From the NCBI RefSeq assembly GCF_000499385.1, contig NW_013654478.1, forward strand, positions 1 to 64,000: a stretch of DNA of 64,000 nucleotides, in the 5' to 3' direction. Made by a program: the position numbers and the translations under genes. Shown here in pieces: positions 36,392 through 49,057 of this stretch. Numbering within the stretch: position 1 is the stretch's first letter; each line of letters begins with the position of its first letter. The notes beneath the pieces were generated by a model, which saw nothing but the letters and a program-made list of their open reading frames with translations, searched no databases and had not been told where the DNA came from. The DNA comes from Eimeria necatrix (Eukaryota; Apicomplexa; Conoidasida; Eucoccidiorida; Eimeriidae).

Positions 36392-38095
36392 AGGCAGCCA
36401 CACACAAGCGACATCCGCGGCTTGGCGGGCTCTCGGGCTTACTATATATATAGTAAATTTATATATATATATATACTTATACATATGTGTGTGTATATAT
36501 ATATATATGTTTATCTATATTATACACTATATATGAAAAAGGGAGAAGCATGTAGAGACATCCAAGAGCGGATACAAATAGAACATCAACAGCAGCAACA
36601 ACAATGAAGCAGACAAGAAGAACAGCTGGCCCCGACGGCCAGAACAGAGGCTAGCCGGCAGCAGCAAAAGCAACGCCACGTGAAAGAGCCGAAGAGCCTA
36701 AGGTTTCCGCAGTAGCTGCTGCAGCTGCTGCTGCCGCTGCAGCTGCTGCAGCTGCTGCGGGGGCTCAAGGGGTCAGGGGCGGCCCAGCAGCAGAGGCTGG
36801 AGCTGGGGCCCCCAGAGGCAATGGGCTCGTGCAAAAAGAAGAGGGCAGAAAAAATCGGGAAAGCAGCAAAAAAGTTGAATCATTCGGCAAAAGGCAGCTT
36901 CTCAAAGAGCAAATGGGGAAAAGAAGGCGAAAATAGAATAAATAAAAAGAAGTAAACGAAATAAAATGCTCAAAAGTACCTGCAACGAGAGGAGTCGCCA
37001 TAGAAGTGCCGCTCTTGTAGCCATACTTATCGCCGAATTGCCTCGCAGGCAAAGTCGATATGATATCAGTGCCCGGGGCAGCCAAGTCCACGTTGTACTT
37101 TCCTGAGGCACTCACCGCAGGCTGCTGCTGCTGCTACTGCTGCTGCTGCTGCTGCTCCTGTGGTGGTGGTGGCGGCCGCGGCAGGCGACGCGCAGGGGAT
37201 ATAGCTGCCCGATAGCAGCATCAGCAGCGGTGACGCAAGAAGGCAGCGGCAAAAGAGCGGCGGCAACAACACAGCAGCAGTAAGACGAACAGCAGCAGCA
37301 GCGGCAGAAAGCGCCGCAGCGCCAGCTGCTGCTGCACTGCTGCTGCATACCATAGTTGGAGGAAGTAGAGAGTTTGCCCGTCGGCGCGAGATTGGCAACC
37401 CTCAGCATGTTCTTAAAGCCTCGGCCAGTGCGCCAGTCGTAGCCCCAGTTAGGGGGGAAATCCTTAGCCCTAAATGTAGCAGCAGCAGCAACAGCAGCAG
37501 CGGTGACAGCACAACGGAGCAGCGGCAAGGATAGGGGCGTGAGCGATAAAGACAGCTGCTGCAGCAGCCCGTGCATGCTTGAAAAGACACCTCAAGAGCG
37601 GCGACAGTACCACGGAAAGCAGCAGCACCAGCAGTACTGGCGCAAAGCAGCAGCAGCGCCGTTAGAACCCGCATGACCAGCAGCAGCAGCAGCAGCAATG
37701 ACAGTAGCACCATAAGAACCCACACGAGCAGCAGCAGCAGCAGCACTGACGAGAAGCCGCAGCAGCACCAGCGCCATCAGAATCCGCAGAAGCAGAAGCA
37801 GCAACAGCGCACCAAAAGCACAACAGCAGCAGCAGCAGCAGCAGCAGTAGGGCGGCGTGGCCCGCGTACGTGGTGTTGTCTGCGCCCGCATTGTCGACTG
37901 CAGCAACGAAAAGCTGGCCCTTGGCCTCGGCCTGCTCGAGGGCCAGTCTGAGGGCTTCGGATCTGAAAGAAAAGCCCCAGGAGTTAGTGCTGATCTTCGC
38001 CCCCATTTGCAGCGAATAGGCAATGGCCTCCACCGCGGCGCTGCTGCGTTTTTCAAACTTCAGAGGCATCAGCTTCACTCGCCAGTTCGCGCCTG

Positions 38096-38126
<31 letters not shown>

Positions 38127-40034
38127 GCCTAACGTCGGGCCAGCTGTCGAAGGGTAGAGGCAGAGAAGCCAGCAGAACCCGCAAACCGCAGCCGCAGCAG
38201 CAACAGCAGAAATGCAGTATCAGGAGCATGCCTCTGAACCCGGCTGTGGCAGCAGCAGCAGCAGCAGAACTCTGCGCGCTACAACCTGCTTGCGCCTGCT
38301 GCTGCGCCCCGGCTCTGCTGCTGCGCCCCTTCTTCTCCGGTCCAGCAGCGGACTCACACAGATGCGGAGGCAAGGAGCAGCAGGCAAATGCATTTAAACA
38401 GCAACAAGCTTGTCATTAAAAGCTAGAAAAGAAACCCTTTCAAGCAAAGATCCCATTAAAAGGAACAAACAAACATGCATGGAAGGAATGAAAACAAGTA
38501 AAGGGCCCCTCGGGAAAGTGCAAAAGCTCGCCAATGCCCACACTACCGCAACGGCTGCAGCGCTATTTGTATGGCTAGCAGCAGAAGCTCCTCTGGCTGT
38601 GCCTACAGCTAGCTACGCATGCAGCTGGCAGCAGCTAGCTACGCATGCAAATAGCAGCAGCTGGCTACACATGAGGCTGGCAGCAGCTAGCTACATATGC
38701 AGCTTGCTAGTTACTCACGCAGCTTGCAGCAGCCCCAGCTAGCCCCCCGCCAGCCAGCTCGCTGCCCACCACCCCGCTAGCTAGCCACTTGCCCTACGCG
38801 CAGCTGCAGCCCAGCTCGCCAGCTACTTAGCTTAGTGTCCGCCTATCTAGCTTGCTAGCTAGATATCTATCTAGGCACCTAACCAACTAGCTGTCTAAGT
38901 AGCTAGTCAGCGAGCTGCCTATCTAGGTGAGCAGGCAGCTAGCTAGCTAGCTAGCTAGGTATCTAGTCAGCCATTTGTACAAGTAGCTAGGTACCTAGCT
39001 GTGTAGGCATCTGTCTCGCTATCTAGGCAGGCCAGAGGGCGAGCTGCCAGCTGGCTAGCTGGCCAGCGGCCAGCTGGGCAGCTAGCCAACGGCTAGCTGG
39101 GCAGCTAGCCAGCGGCTAGCTGGGCTGCAGACCTGCAATGCCAATGCCGTTGTTCGCCGAAGCTGCCACTATGCCAGCCACGTGGGTGCCGTGGCCGTGC
39201 TCGTCCATGGGGTCTGCGCTGCCGCGTTCGAAGTCGTAGCCGTGGTAGTCGTCCACGTAGCCGTTGCCTGCAGCAGCAGCAAGCAGCAGCAGCAGCAGAA
39301 GCAGCGCTGCAGCAGCAGCACCCGCGGCGCACGCGGCGCACACAGCAGGGGCGGCAGGCGAGGCAGGCACAGCGCAGGGGAAGAGTAAAGTGCGGAAAAG
39401 CTGCAGCAGGCGCAGCAGCTGCAGCTGGAGCAGCAGGCGCAGCATGTGGGAAAGAATGAAGTGTGCAAATGCTGCAGCAGGTGCAGCAGGAGCGGCCGCA
39501 GCAGCACAAGCAGCACATGGGCGCATGCGGCGGCAGGCTGCTGCTGCTGTTCCTGCTGCAGGCACTGCTGGGGCTGGCACTGGGCCCCATGCTGCTGCTC
39601 TGCAGCAGCAGCAACAGCAAGACCGCGCCGCCGCCACGAGCAGCAGCAGCATCTCCAGCGCAGCACGGCGGCCCGCAGCTGCCCCTCCCCAAGAAGTAGC
39701 AGCAGAGCGCCAGCACGAGCAGTGACAGCAGCAGCCGCAACAGCCGCAGCACCAGGAACAGCCGCAACAGCGGCAGCAGCAACCGCCGCAACAGCAGCAG
39801 CAGCAGTGGCAGCAGCAGCAACAACAGCAGCAGCAACAGCGACAGCAACAGCAGCAGATGCAGCAGCAGCAGCAGGACTGACCGTCATCGTCAATGCCGT
39901 TGTTGGGGATCTCTCCAGTGTTCTTCCAGAGTCTGCCTTTGAGGTCTTCATGGGTATAGTCGACGCCTGTGTCGATGACAGCAACAGTGATGGGTTCTGG
40001 GGAGGACCTTGCTGCAGGTGGGTGTGCTGCGGGG

Positions 40035-40067
<33 letters not shown>

Positions 40068-41758
40068 TCCCGCTGCCGCTGCCGGCGCCGGTACACCAGC
40101 CTCCACGCCTCAGTCATTCTGCAGCCCAAAGTTCTGTTATGCAGCGCCCACTGGCGGCTGAAGAGAATATCATTAGGAGTTGCTTCTTCGGAGGCGAGGA
40201 ATGCTTCTCGCTGCTCTAACATTTCTTCGTTTTCTTCCTCCTCAGCAGCAGCAGCAGCTGCTGCTGCTGCTGCTGCCCGCGGAAAGGGAAAAAAAAGCTC
40301 TTCTTCTTTCTCCGACGCTGCTGCTGCTGCTCCCTCTTCCACCGAAGTTGCCGCTGCTGCGGCTGCTTCTGGCGCGTCCAGCCCTGCTGCTGCTGATGCG
40401 GCTGCTTCCGGCAGGCCAGTCTTACCTGCTGCTGCTGCTGCTGCTGCTTCTTCGGTAGCTGCTGCTGTGTCGAGCCGCCTCACGTTCCCGCCAAAGTCCA
40501 TTTGCTCCGGAGTAGCAACAACTGCTTTCGGCAGCTGCAGCTGCTGCAGGTAAGCTTCCTTGAGGGGTTCTGGGCTGAGAGCAGCAGCAGAAGAAGGAAG
40601 AGCAGCAGCAGAGGGGCTGGAGCGGCTGTCTTCTTCGCGCTGCTGCGCCTTCAGCTTGGTCGACTTTTGCTGCTTCGGCGAGCGAGTTCGCTGCTGCTGC
40701 TGCTGCGCCTGCTTGTCGCTTGAGGGCTTGTCCTGCTGCTGCTGCGCCTTCAGCTTGTGCTGCTTCTGCTGAGGGGTCTCCTTGACGGGCTTGGCCTTCG
40801 GGGAGCGCGCCTGCTGCTGCTGCTGCTGCTTGCTGGTGATGCTGGACCTCTCTTTCTTTGTCGCTGCCTTGGTGTCTGCTTGGAGGGCTTTGATATCCTG
40901 CTGCTTCTGCTTCCGTGCTGTAGCCTTGTCCAGGCGCTGCTGCTGCTGCTGCTGCTGCTTGGTCTTGCTGCTGCTGCTGGGGCCGCTGTGGGTGCTGGGG
41001 CTGCTGTCGTTGCTGCTGGCGCTGCTGGGGCTGCTGCTTCCGATGCTGGGGTTTGCGTAAAGCTCTTCTGCAGCCATGAGCATCCTGCGGGGCTCCCTGT
41101 CTACTCGAAAGGGCCCTCTGAAAGTGCGCGTCTCATCTGCTGCTGTGTGAGCTGCTGCTGCTGCTGCTGCTGGTGCTGCTGGCTCCTCATCCAGCCCCCT
41201 AATCTTCACCTCCGAGTCCGCCTCAATCAGCCAAGTGGCCGGCGAACGCAACCAAATGCGTTTTACAGTTTCTCGAATTTGAGCTTCTGAAGACTCGGGG
41301 CTGAAGTCCACCACAACAAGCCCCACTTCTGGCAGCACTTTCACATCTCCCACCAGCTGCTGCTGCTGCAGCTCCTCCGCGTTGATTGCTGCCTTGCCCA
41401 TCGCCTCCGCCTCCGCCCGCGTGCTGATGCTGCGGCCGTCCCTCCCGCTGCTGCTGCTGCTGCCGCTGCTGCTTTCCGAGCGCCGCTGCAGCAGCAAGTC
41501 GAAGTCCTTGTCGCCCGACTGCAGGTCCGCCACCCCGATTATGATGCGCCCGTTCGGCTGCCCGCGATTGCGTGCAGCGTCCACAGATCTGCAGCAGCAG
41601 CAGCAGGCGACGCGCGCAGCACCACCAGTAGCAACAGCAGCAGCAGCAGCAGCACGGGCCGCAACGGCAGCCACAGCAGCACCACCACAACAAGTAACTT
41701 ACAACGCGGCAGTACCCCCTTACCACCCTCCCTCCAACTACCACCAGCCCCACAGTCA

Positions 41759-41791
<33 letters not shown>

Positions 41792-43094
41792 GCAATAGCA
41801 GCAGCAGCAGCAGCAGCTACCTGGCGATGGCGGCGCTTTGCCTTTCGATCTGCTCCGGGTCCACGGCGAAGAGCCTGTCGATTTGCCTTTCGAGCTCCGC
41901 CTCAGTAAGAGCCTCTTCTTTGCGGCGGTCCAGAAAAGACTGCGGGACCTTCAAGTAGCCTCCCCGCCGTTCGCTGTAGGGGCGGCGCACCAGGCAGGGC
42001 ACGGGCTCCTCCGCTGCTGCTGCTGCTGCTGCTTCTGGTTGCTGGGGGGGAGGCGGGAGTGGCGGCGGAGCTGCTGCTGCTGCTCCTGCTGCTGCTGCTG
42101 AGGATGATGGTGGTGATGACGGCGCTGCTGAGGCTCCTCCTTCGGAGCCTTCTGCTTCTGCTAAGGATGGGGATGGAGATGGCGATGCTGGGGAAGGTGA
42201 CGCTGGGGTTGTTGCTGCTGCTGGCAGGGGGCCTGCTGCTGCGGCTGCTTCTCCTGCTGCTAGGGACGCGGGCGAGGGCCCTGCTGATGCCGGCTCTGCT
42301 GCAGCAGCTGTTGCTACTGCTGCCGGCGACGGAGAACCTGCGGCTGTGCCGGCAGAATCACCTGACTCCAATGCAGCAGAAGACGGCGCACCTGCTTCTG
42401 ATGCCACTGCTGGTGCTGCATCTGCTGCTGCTGCAGTTGTTGCGCTACCTGCTGCTGCTGCTAGACTGCCAGAAAGAGCTTCCACCTCAAGGCTCGCCGA
42501 AGAGCCACCTGCAGACTCTTTTGCTTCATCTACCTCTTCTGCTTCCGCTGCTGCGCCTCCTTCTGCTACTACGCCTGCTTCTGCTGCTTCTGCTGTGCCT
42601 ACTCCTGCTGCTTCTGCTGCGCCTGCTTCTGCTCCTGTTGCTTCAGCAGCGCCTGCTTCTGCTGCGCCTGACTCTGCTGCCGCTACCTCTGCTGCGCCTG
42701 ACTCCGCTGCCCCTGCTGGTGCCTCTGCTGCGGCTGCTTTTGGTACTTCTTCTGCTGCTGCTGCTGCACCTGTTGCACCCGCATCTGCTGCTAGGGTTGC
42801 AGGAGGGGAGTCTGGAGGGGAGTCGCCCCCTGCAGGCGAGCCTATACTGCTGCTGCCGCTGCTACTGCTGTCATTGCTGCTGCTGCTGCTGCTTTTGTTC
42901 GCTGAGCTTGCACTGTCTGAGCCCCTCAAATTATCCCCGGCGACGACTGGGAGGAAGTGAGGGAAGCCCGCAGCAGCAGGGCTGCCATCGCTGCTGCTGC
43001 CGTGCAAAGGGTAATGTAGGTTCAGCAGCGCTGCTGCTGCTGCAAAAAAGAGCAGCAGCAGCGACTGCCGCGGCGGTCTTCTTGTTCCGCGCAT
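35659..43094 (-). CDS. Secreted subtilisin-like serine protease (S8)
   Basis: Seven-exon model: 43094-41821, 41588-39883, 39267-39133, 38092-37870, 37469-37351, 37102-36980 and 36353-35659 (stop). It sums to 1425 codons with all phases matching. The chosen ATG at 43094 gives [11 protein letters not shown] followed by a hydrophobic signal core [14 protein letters not shown] long Ser then Ala/Glu-rich N-terminal region follows, then a propeptide-like segment ([20 protein letters not shown]). Catalytic Asp is in [17 protein letters not shown], His in [15 protein letters not shown], oxyanion-hole Asn in [12 protein letters not shown] and Ser in [11 protein letters not shown]. All four are present, so the enzyme should be active. 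A Gln/Ser-rich C-terminal tail follows, with no clear final membrane helix. Apicomplexan secreted subtilisins process microneme, rhoptry or egress proteins; the exact role is inference. Intron 3 carries an AGCT island. Confidence 0.9.
36430..36535. repeat. TA-dinucleotide-rich microsatellite in subtilisin intron
   Basis: Imperfect (TA)n and GTGTATATATATATAT runs occupy most of this stretch inside the intron between the GTSMATP exon and the last exon. No gene signal. Confidence 0.85.
38574..39128. repeat. AGCT/CTAG island inside subtilisin intron 3
   Basis: About 550 bases of GCTAGCTA-type degenerate repeat with GCAGCTAGCTACGCATGCA variants at the start and GGCTAGCTGGGCAGCTAGCC variants at the end. 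It reaches to within a few bases of the 5' donor of the intron (39132). It is the same class as the islands at 33680 and 43976. Confidence 0.85.
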
Positions 43095-45252
43095 CTCCTG
43101 CGAACTGGTTTCCTGGAAAACTCCTCTGCTGCTACTGCTGCTGCTGCTGCTGTCACTGCTGCTGTTGCTGCTGCTTGTTGACTCGCCCGTTAGTCTGTCC
43201 ACATCAACAGACAGCCAATTGGGCTTGGAATAAGCAGTTAGAGCACCTGCTAAATACCGGTAGCAATGCCGCTGCTCCCTGTGTCTATCTTCGCAACGGG
43301 AACCGCCGCTGCCGCTGGTGCTGCTGCTCCTGTTGTTGCTGCAGCGGCTCGTGGAAATAACCAAGTGGAGGTAACCATATAGCCCCACACAATGAAGAAA
43401 AAAGGAGATAGAGGAAAGACAGAGGGGTGAAGGGGATCCACTTGCTGCAGCTGTCTTCCGCAGCACAGGGTCACCTGCTCGGGGCGAGCAGCAGCAGCTT
43501 GCTGCTGCTGCTGCTGCTACGCTGCTGCTGCTGGCGCTGCGCAGGAAATGCGGCAGTTTCCCCTGCTGCTCCTCGAATTTGACTTGAAATCTAATAAGAT
43601 TATTTTTATATTAACACTAGTTCTATATTTCAGAGCCACAGGCACCGTTGCAGATCGTCTTCTGCAGCAGCTGCTGCTGCCTGCGTGTCTTTGCTGCCGC
43701 TGCCGACGACCCCCCACAACTCAGCCCCTCTTCGCTCCTTTTCATGCCGTTCTCTTTCTCCAAACCAAGTTTAAAGAAGCTATCAAGCTGGCTCTTTGCC
43801 CTAGAGGAGAGTTTTAGCTGCATGCAACGCTCGTGCAGCTGCATAGTCAAGGCTGGTGTGCGGGGCAGGCCAGAAACAGCTATCTGTGCAGCTAGCCGCC
43901 ACTTTGGAGGCACCTATCTGCTCAGATAGCCCCCTCTAAAGGGACAGACCGACTTTATGCTAACCCATACATCGAAATGCAGCTAGCTACCCAGCTTGCC
44001 ACCGCTAGAAGCTCAGTCAGCTACCCAGCTAGCCGCTGTTGCAGACTGAGATAACTACTCAGCTAGCAACCACTGCAAAGCTAGCTACCTGCTCAGCTAG
44101 CCACTACAGCAAACTCAGCTAGTCACTGCACCCATCAAAGAGATGCTGTATGGCTACTCGGCTTGCCACAGCTAGCTCTTACCCCAAAAGCCGGCGCAGC
44201 TAGCTACGCACCTACCCGCAGCTAGCTAGGCTGCTACCCGCAGTGCTCTGGCTGCTGTCTGCTACTGCAGGCTCTGGCCCTCTAGGAGCCGCCTGCTTAG
44301 GGCAAGGTTTCACCAAGCTGCTGCAACGGGGTAGCAGGCCTGGCTAGCCGTGTCCTGACAGCTAGCCGCCACAGCTAGCGACTAGCCAGTGCGCACTGCA
44401 GCTAGCCACGGCCACCAGCCCTACACTAAGCTGCCTTTTTCATTTAGTCGGGGCCACTCCTGCTGCTGCTACTGGCTTCGCAGCTGCAGCGAGCCAGAGC
44501 TGCCCTACAGTCTAGGGAAACCTGCTACGGTCTTCCCACTTGCACGGCTTGCCATCGACGCAGCAGCAGCACAGCAGCAGTAGCAGCAGCAGAAGGTTGT
44601 GCTGCTGGGTGCCACCGCAACCTCTGCCTGCTTGTTTGCATGCCTTTTAATGGAAGCCGCTTTGCTTCCCTTTGCGTTGCTGTCGCTTCTAACTGCGCAC
44701 TATAATGCTGACTAGCTGCTGCTGTTGGCTGTGCTCTGAAGCGAATGCTGTTGCGCCGTGTTGCAGCAACAGTAGCTTCCGCAGCACTAGATCCAGCAGC
44801 AAAAATTGCAGCGGGAGCGGAGCAGCATGGGCTGCAGCAGCTGCTGCAGCAGCAGCCGCTAAAGCGGTCAGTGCGTGGCGCTCTTTGAAACCAGAGCTTT
44901 TGGTCATTTGGTTCTCTATTTAAAACAGCAGATCCAAGGGCCACTGCTGCAGCCACTGCAGCAGCAACAGTAACAGCAGGGCTCTAACTGCGATGCCCAA
45001 CTGCACCGCTCTTCGTTCCGCTAACGTGAACTGTCACAAAAGCGTCTGCTCTGCTGCTGCAGCCGCCGCAGCAGCTGCAGCAGCTGCAGCAGCAGCGGCC
45101 TTGGCAGCCGCGGTCGCTGCTTCTACAAATGCCGCAGCTGCAGCTGCGGCTGCTGCTGCAGGCGTAGCTCGGTCAGTTGCAGCAGCAGCACCAGCTGACC
45201 AGCAGCAAGAGCTGCAGCAGCAGCTGCTGCTGCTGCTAGGCCGCAGGCACTC
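43095..45252. other. Intergenic between subtilisin and ENR, no gene recognised
   Basis: From 43095 to 43520 is the 5' flank of the subtilisin gene. The mixed stretch 43560-43930 has small open frames on both strands without a known domain. The AGCT island at 43976-44420 follows, then CAG tracts. The frame at 44993-45240 is mainly Ala from GCAGCA and GCTGCT and is most likely 3' flank of ENR. Confidence 0.45.
43976..44420. repeat. AGCT/CTAG degenerate repeat island
   Basis: A looser island in which GCTAGCTA, CAGCTAGCCAC and CTACTCAGCTAGC recur every 10-40 bases. It is less dense than the islands at 33680 and 38574 and is interrupted by ordinary sequence. Confidence 0.7.
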
Positions 45253-45780
45253 TCAAGGGGTGAGGGACTTGGAGTCCAGAGCCTGGCCCATGGCGTGCAG
45301 GCCGTTGTCCACATAAAGTGTGGTCCCAGTGACAGCGCGGGCCAGCGGGGACAGCAGGAAGAGAGCGGCTCTGCCCACGTCGTCGCTTTCCAGCCCCTGC
45401 AGCAAGCAGCACCGCACAGCGCAGGGCCAGCTGCTGCAGCAGCAGGGCCAGCTGTTGCAGCAGCAGCAGCAGCAGCAGCAGCGGGGGAGGGCGCAGCCCG
45501 ACGTCCGAGAAGCTGGCGCCGTCGCTGCCGAAGGACCGAGGCAGCGTGCGCTCCAGCAGCAAAAACAGCCGCAGTAGCAGCAAAAATAGCAGCAGCAGAT
45601 CACGCAGCAGCAGCACAAGGCGCAGGTGCACAGGCATCCCCAGCAGCAGCACAAGCATCCCCAGCAGCAGAACAAGCGGCTGCAGCAGCATCCCCGCGGC
45701 AGCAAAAACAGCACCAGCAGCAGCAGCCGCCGCCCAGCAGCAGTAAACCAGCAGCAGCCGCCGCCGCCAAGCGACCGCAA

Positions 45781-45816
<36 letters not shown>

Positions 45817-46038
45817 GGGACCTTCTGGAGAGGGGCGTTGGCCTCTGAGTAGTCGATGGCGAGGTCTATGAAGGTCTTGTCGCCGGCCTTGCCAATGGCC
45901 GTGGCCGCGCGGCTCTTGAGCGGCCCCGCGCTGATGCAGTTTACCCGCACGGCCCGCGCGCGGCCAGCCTCGAAGGCCAGCGTGCGGCAGTCCGACTCCA
46001 GCGCGGCCTTCGCGCTGCTCATGCCTCCCCCGTAGCCT

Positions 46039-46073
<35 letters not shown>

Positions 46074-46729
46074 GGCAGCAGCAGGGATGGTGGCGGTGGT
46101 AGTGGCCGGGGGGAGGGGCAGCAGGGAAAGCTGCTGCGGGCGGCGGGAGTGGCGCTGCTGGTGCGCAGGAACTTGCTGTTGAAACGTGCGGGGAACCCGA
46201 AACCCTAAACCCTAAACCCTAAACCCTACCGGGAATGACTTTCTCAGATGCGATGTAGGAGAGAGCCAAGGCACTGCCTCCCTCCTTCATGAGAGGCAAA
46301 AAGTGCTGCAGCAAGGACACGAAGGAGTAGCTGCTGCTGCTGACAGCAGCCAAGTAACCCTTGCGAGATGTCTGCAGCAGAGGCTTCGTCACCTGAAGCG
46401 CAACGCCCGAGCCCCAAGCCCTAAACCCTAAACCCTAAACCCTACACCCTACTCCGTAAACCCGAGGCGTTCTCCTCAGATTACCTGAAGGCTCAGAAAC
46501 CCCCAGCCCCTGGCACTAAGCGCTAAGCGCATACAAGTGCTTCCCCACAGCCCACGGACACACCCTAAACCCTAAACCCTAAACCCTAAGCCCTAAACCC
46601 TCGCACCTCAGGGCCGTTTGCCAGGGAGTGCACTAGAATGTCGATTTGGCCCACGTCGGCCTTCACTGCCTCAGCCACTTCTGAGATCGTGAAGCCGCCA
46701 ACGCCGGCGTAGCGCTTGTTGCTTGACAC

Positions 46730-46763
<34 letters not shown>

Positions 46764-48156
46764 AGCAGCAGGTCACGAAGGGGCGCTCGCTGTGCCTTCT
46801 TTGCCTCATTCGAGCCTTTATGTATAGAGATTTGCTGCGCAGCGAGAGCCTCTAGGCCCAAGTTAAAAGCCCGCAGCTGCAGCACAACTCTGAGTCTACA
46901 TGCAGGCATTTACAGCTTTCATGCATTTAAGTGAAAATATAAATGGAAATACAAATATAAATACAAGTATAAATAAAATATAAATATAAATGTAAGCATA
47001 TATATAAATACAGATACAAATATGAATATAAAAATGAATATAATAGAAGAACGAATATAAAATTGGATCATACTTATTTATGCAAGGCTTTCAGAAGTCA
47101 CACGCCCGAGTCTACACCTGATTACTTTGCATGAACATTCGCATATATTAACATTTATGTTTACGTTTAAATTTATGTTTGTGTTCATATTTGTACTTAT
47201 ATTTACATTTACATCTTCATTTATATTTATATTTCCATTTATATTTATATTTATATCTTCACATATATTTATATTTATGTTTGTATTTATTCACAATTAT
47301 ATATATAGGAGGACATATATGCACAAAAGAAGACAGCAAGCCTTCTGGAGCCCCTGAGCGTCCGCAGCCGCAGCCGCAGCTGCCGTTGCATCTGCTGCAG
47401 CAGCAGCAGCTGCTGCTGCTGCTGCTGCGGCGCTGGCCCTGTGAGCGTAGCTTGCCTCTGGGGGCACATCTTGGGGGGTGTCGAAGACAGCGTCGAGGGG
47501 GTAAATTTTGTCGAAGACGATATCTACGGGTTTCTCTGCTGCTTCAGCAGCAACTTTGCTGCTGGGCTCTTGGGCGTAGAAGCTGTCTTGTTCGAAACGG
47601 CTGCTTTCGAGGCCCTTTTTGAAAATAGAATAAACTGGAGGCCAAGTTCCCACCAGCACGCGCGCGCCCGCAGCCCGCAGCAGCTTGCAAATGGCCCACC
47701 CGTAGCCGTTGCTGTCCGCCACGCCTGCGCAGCAGCAGCAGCAGCAGCAGCAGCAGCCGCGCCCCGCCCTCAGCAGCAGCTGCAGCGGCAGCAGGAGTCC
47801 TACAGGAGGCGGGACGAACAGCAGCACCTACCTGCAACAAACGCGGTCTTCCCACGCAGGTCCACTGGCAGCGGGCCGCTCAGCGGCTCAGCGGTCCCCG
47901 TGGGACCCGCTGCTGCTGCAGTGCTGCTGCTGCTGCTGCTGGACACGGCCCGCGGCACCACGGCAACCTGCTGAATAGGCTGCTGCTGCTGGCTTGCAGT
48001 TGGGGCGGCAGCTGTGGGGCGCAGCCGCTGCTGCAGTTCAGCCCCTCTAGCTTCGGGCCCAGGGCCGACGCGGAAGGCAGCAGCCAGCTGCCCTTCCTGC
48101 TGCTCCAGCAGCAGCATCAAGAAAACACCTAATACGAGAAAACGCGTCATTTTCAA
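45253..48156 (-). CDS. Enoyl-ACP reductase (FabI type), apicoplast fatty-acid synthesis
   Basis: Six-exon model: 48156-47832, 47724-47456, 46729-46607, 46392-46230, 46036-45822 and 45396-45253. Phases match and give 412 residues. ENR reduces the enoyl-ACP double bond with NADH in type II fatty-acid synthesis. Cofactor site [19 protein letters not shown] spans exons 1-2. [16 protein letters not shown] is in exon 3. [14 protein letters not shown] and [18 protein letters not shown] carry the catalytic region with the conserved Lys. [15 protein letters not shown] and [13 protein letters not shown] follow. The first about 100 residues are a leader: [17 protein letters not shown] is a signal-peptide core followed by an Ala/Ser/Gln-rich transit-like stretch, as in bipartite apicoplast targeting. 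Exon 2 ends at GAG/GCAAGC, a GC donor. Introns carry AAACCCT repeats and an AT-rich tract. Confidence 0.95.
46198..46229. repeat. Telomere-like AAACCCT repeat in ENR intron 4
   Basis: AACCCTAAACCCTAAACCCT and continuation, about four units, ending exactly at the exon 4 donor so that the first intron bases are part of the repeat. The unit is the plant/apicomplexan telomere type (TTTAGGG on the coding strand). Confidence 0.9.
46420..46446. repeat. Telomere-like AAACCCT repeat in ENR intron 3 (site A)
   Basis: About three perfect AAACCCT units followed by decayed copies (CACCCTACTCCGTAAACCC). It lies in the same intron as the array at 46563-46600. Confidence 0.88.
46563..46600. repeat. Telomere-like AAACCCT repeat in ENR intron 3 (site B)
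   Basis: Five units, one altered to AAGCCCT, abutting the donor region of exon 3 within seven bases. Orientation is the same as the other two arrays. Confidence 0.9.
46925..47312. repeat. AT-rich ATAAAT/TATTTA tract in ENR intron 2
   Basis: About 390 bases built from [17 protein letters not shown] degenerate hexamers. The first part (to about 47060) is A-rich and the second (from about 47150) T-rich on the plus strand, so the two halves form an approximate inverted repeat. Its composition contrasts with the flanking GC-rich coding DNA. Confidence 0.8.
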
Positions 48157-49057
48157 GCCAGGATCCTACGGGGATCGGAGAGAGGTGACAGCCGACACGC
48201 CGATTGCCACTGCTGCAGCTGCTGCTGCTGCTGCTGTTGCTCCTGCGTGAAGATGCCCGGGCGTGAGGACACACGGGAAAGGAAGAACACGAAAAGAACT
48301 GCTGGCAGCAGGCTGAGAGGAATTAGCCAGCAAAGACAGGGGCTCAATCCCTGAAGGGGGTCGCTGGTGTCTTGTTTGTCTCATCGCCCACCAGCCCTAG
48401 CAGCCGCAGCAGCAGCAGCTGCTGCAGCTGCAGCTGCGCAGTTACGTGGCTACTGCAGCAGCAGCCAGTGAGGCTGGTGGTCCAAAGATTCTCTATCTTG
48501 TTGGCTTGACTGTAATAAAACTCTTTAGTTCATTCAATTTTGAACGAGGAGTGGCATTTCGAATTTGTCGGCTCTTTGGGTATAGACAAGCGACCAGCAG
48601 CAGCCGCAGCAGCAACAGCTGCAACAGGGGCCGCAGGCCCGCTTACTAGTTGACGGCGCGGCTGCATGCCTTAAGCTTGGCTGCTTCTTCTGTCACTTCT
48701 GTCCTTCTGCATTATAAAGACTTAAGCCCACGTAGAGCACCTTTTAGCTGTTGCGGTCTCTGTAGCAGCGGTAGCGGCAGCAGCGCAGGCACCACCAACA
48801 GCAGCAGCGGAAGCAGCAGGAGCGGGGCCAGTAGCAGCAGCAGGGAAGAAGTCAGGACATCCCACCAAGGAACAGCAGCAGCTCCACAAATTTGATGAGG
48901 CGGCAGCAGCAGCTGCTCCAGTTGAGGGCTGGAGCCCTTAAAGCCTCAGCGCTGCAGCAGCGGAAGGGGAGCAAACAACCGCAGCAGCAGCCGCGGGCAG
49001 CAGCGGCAACAGGCAGCAGCCGCAGCAGCAGCGAAGGCTAAGCGCTGCGTCGGAAAG
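48157..49057. other. Divergent intergenic region between ENR and ESS2
   Basis: Holds the 5' flanks of the minus-strand ENR and plus-strand ESS2 genes and so probably both promoters. Two CAG patches (48385-48475 and 48590-48640) and a CAG-rich end near 48760-49030 are present. No gene recognised. Confidence 0.45.
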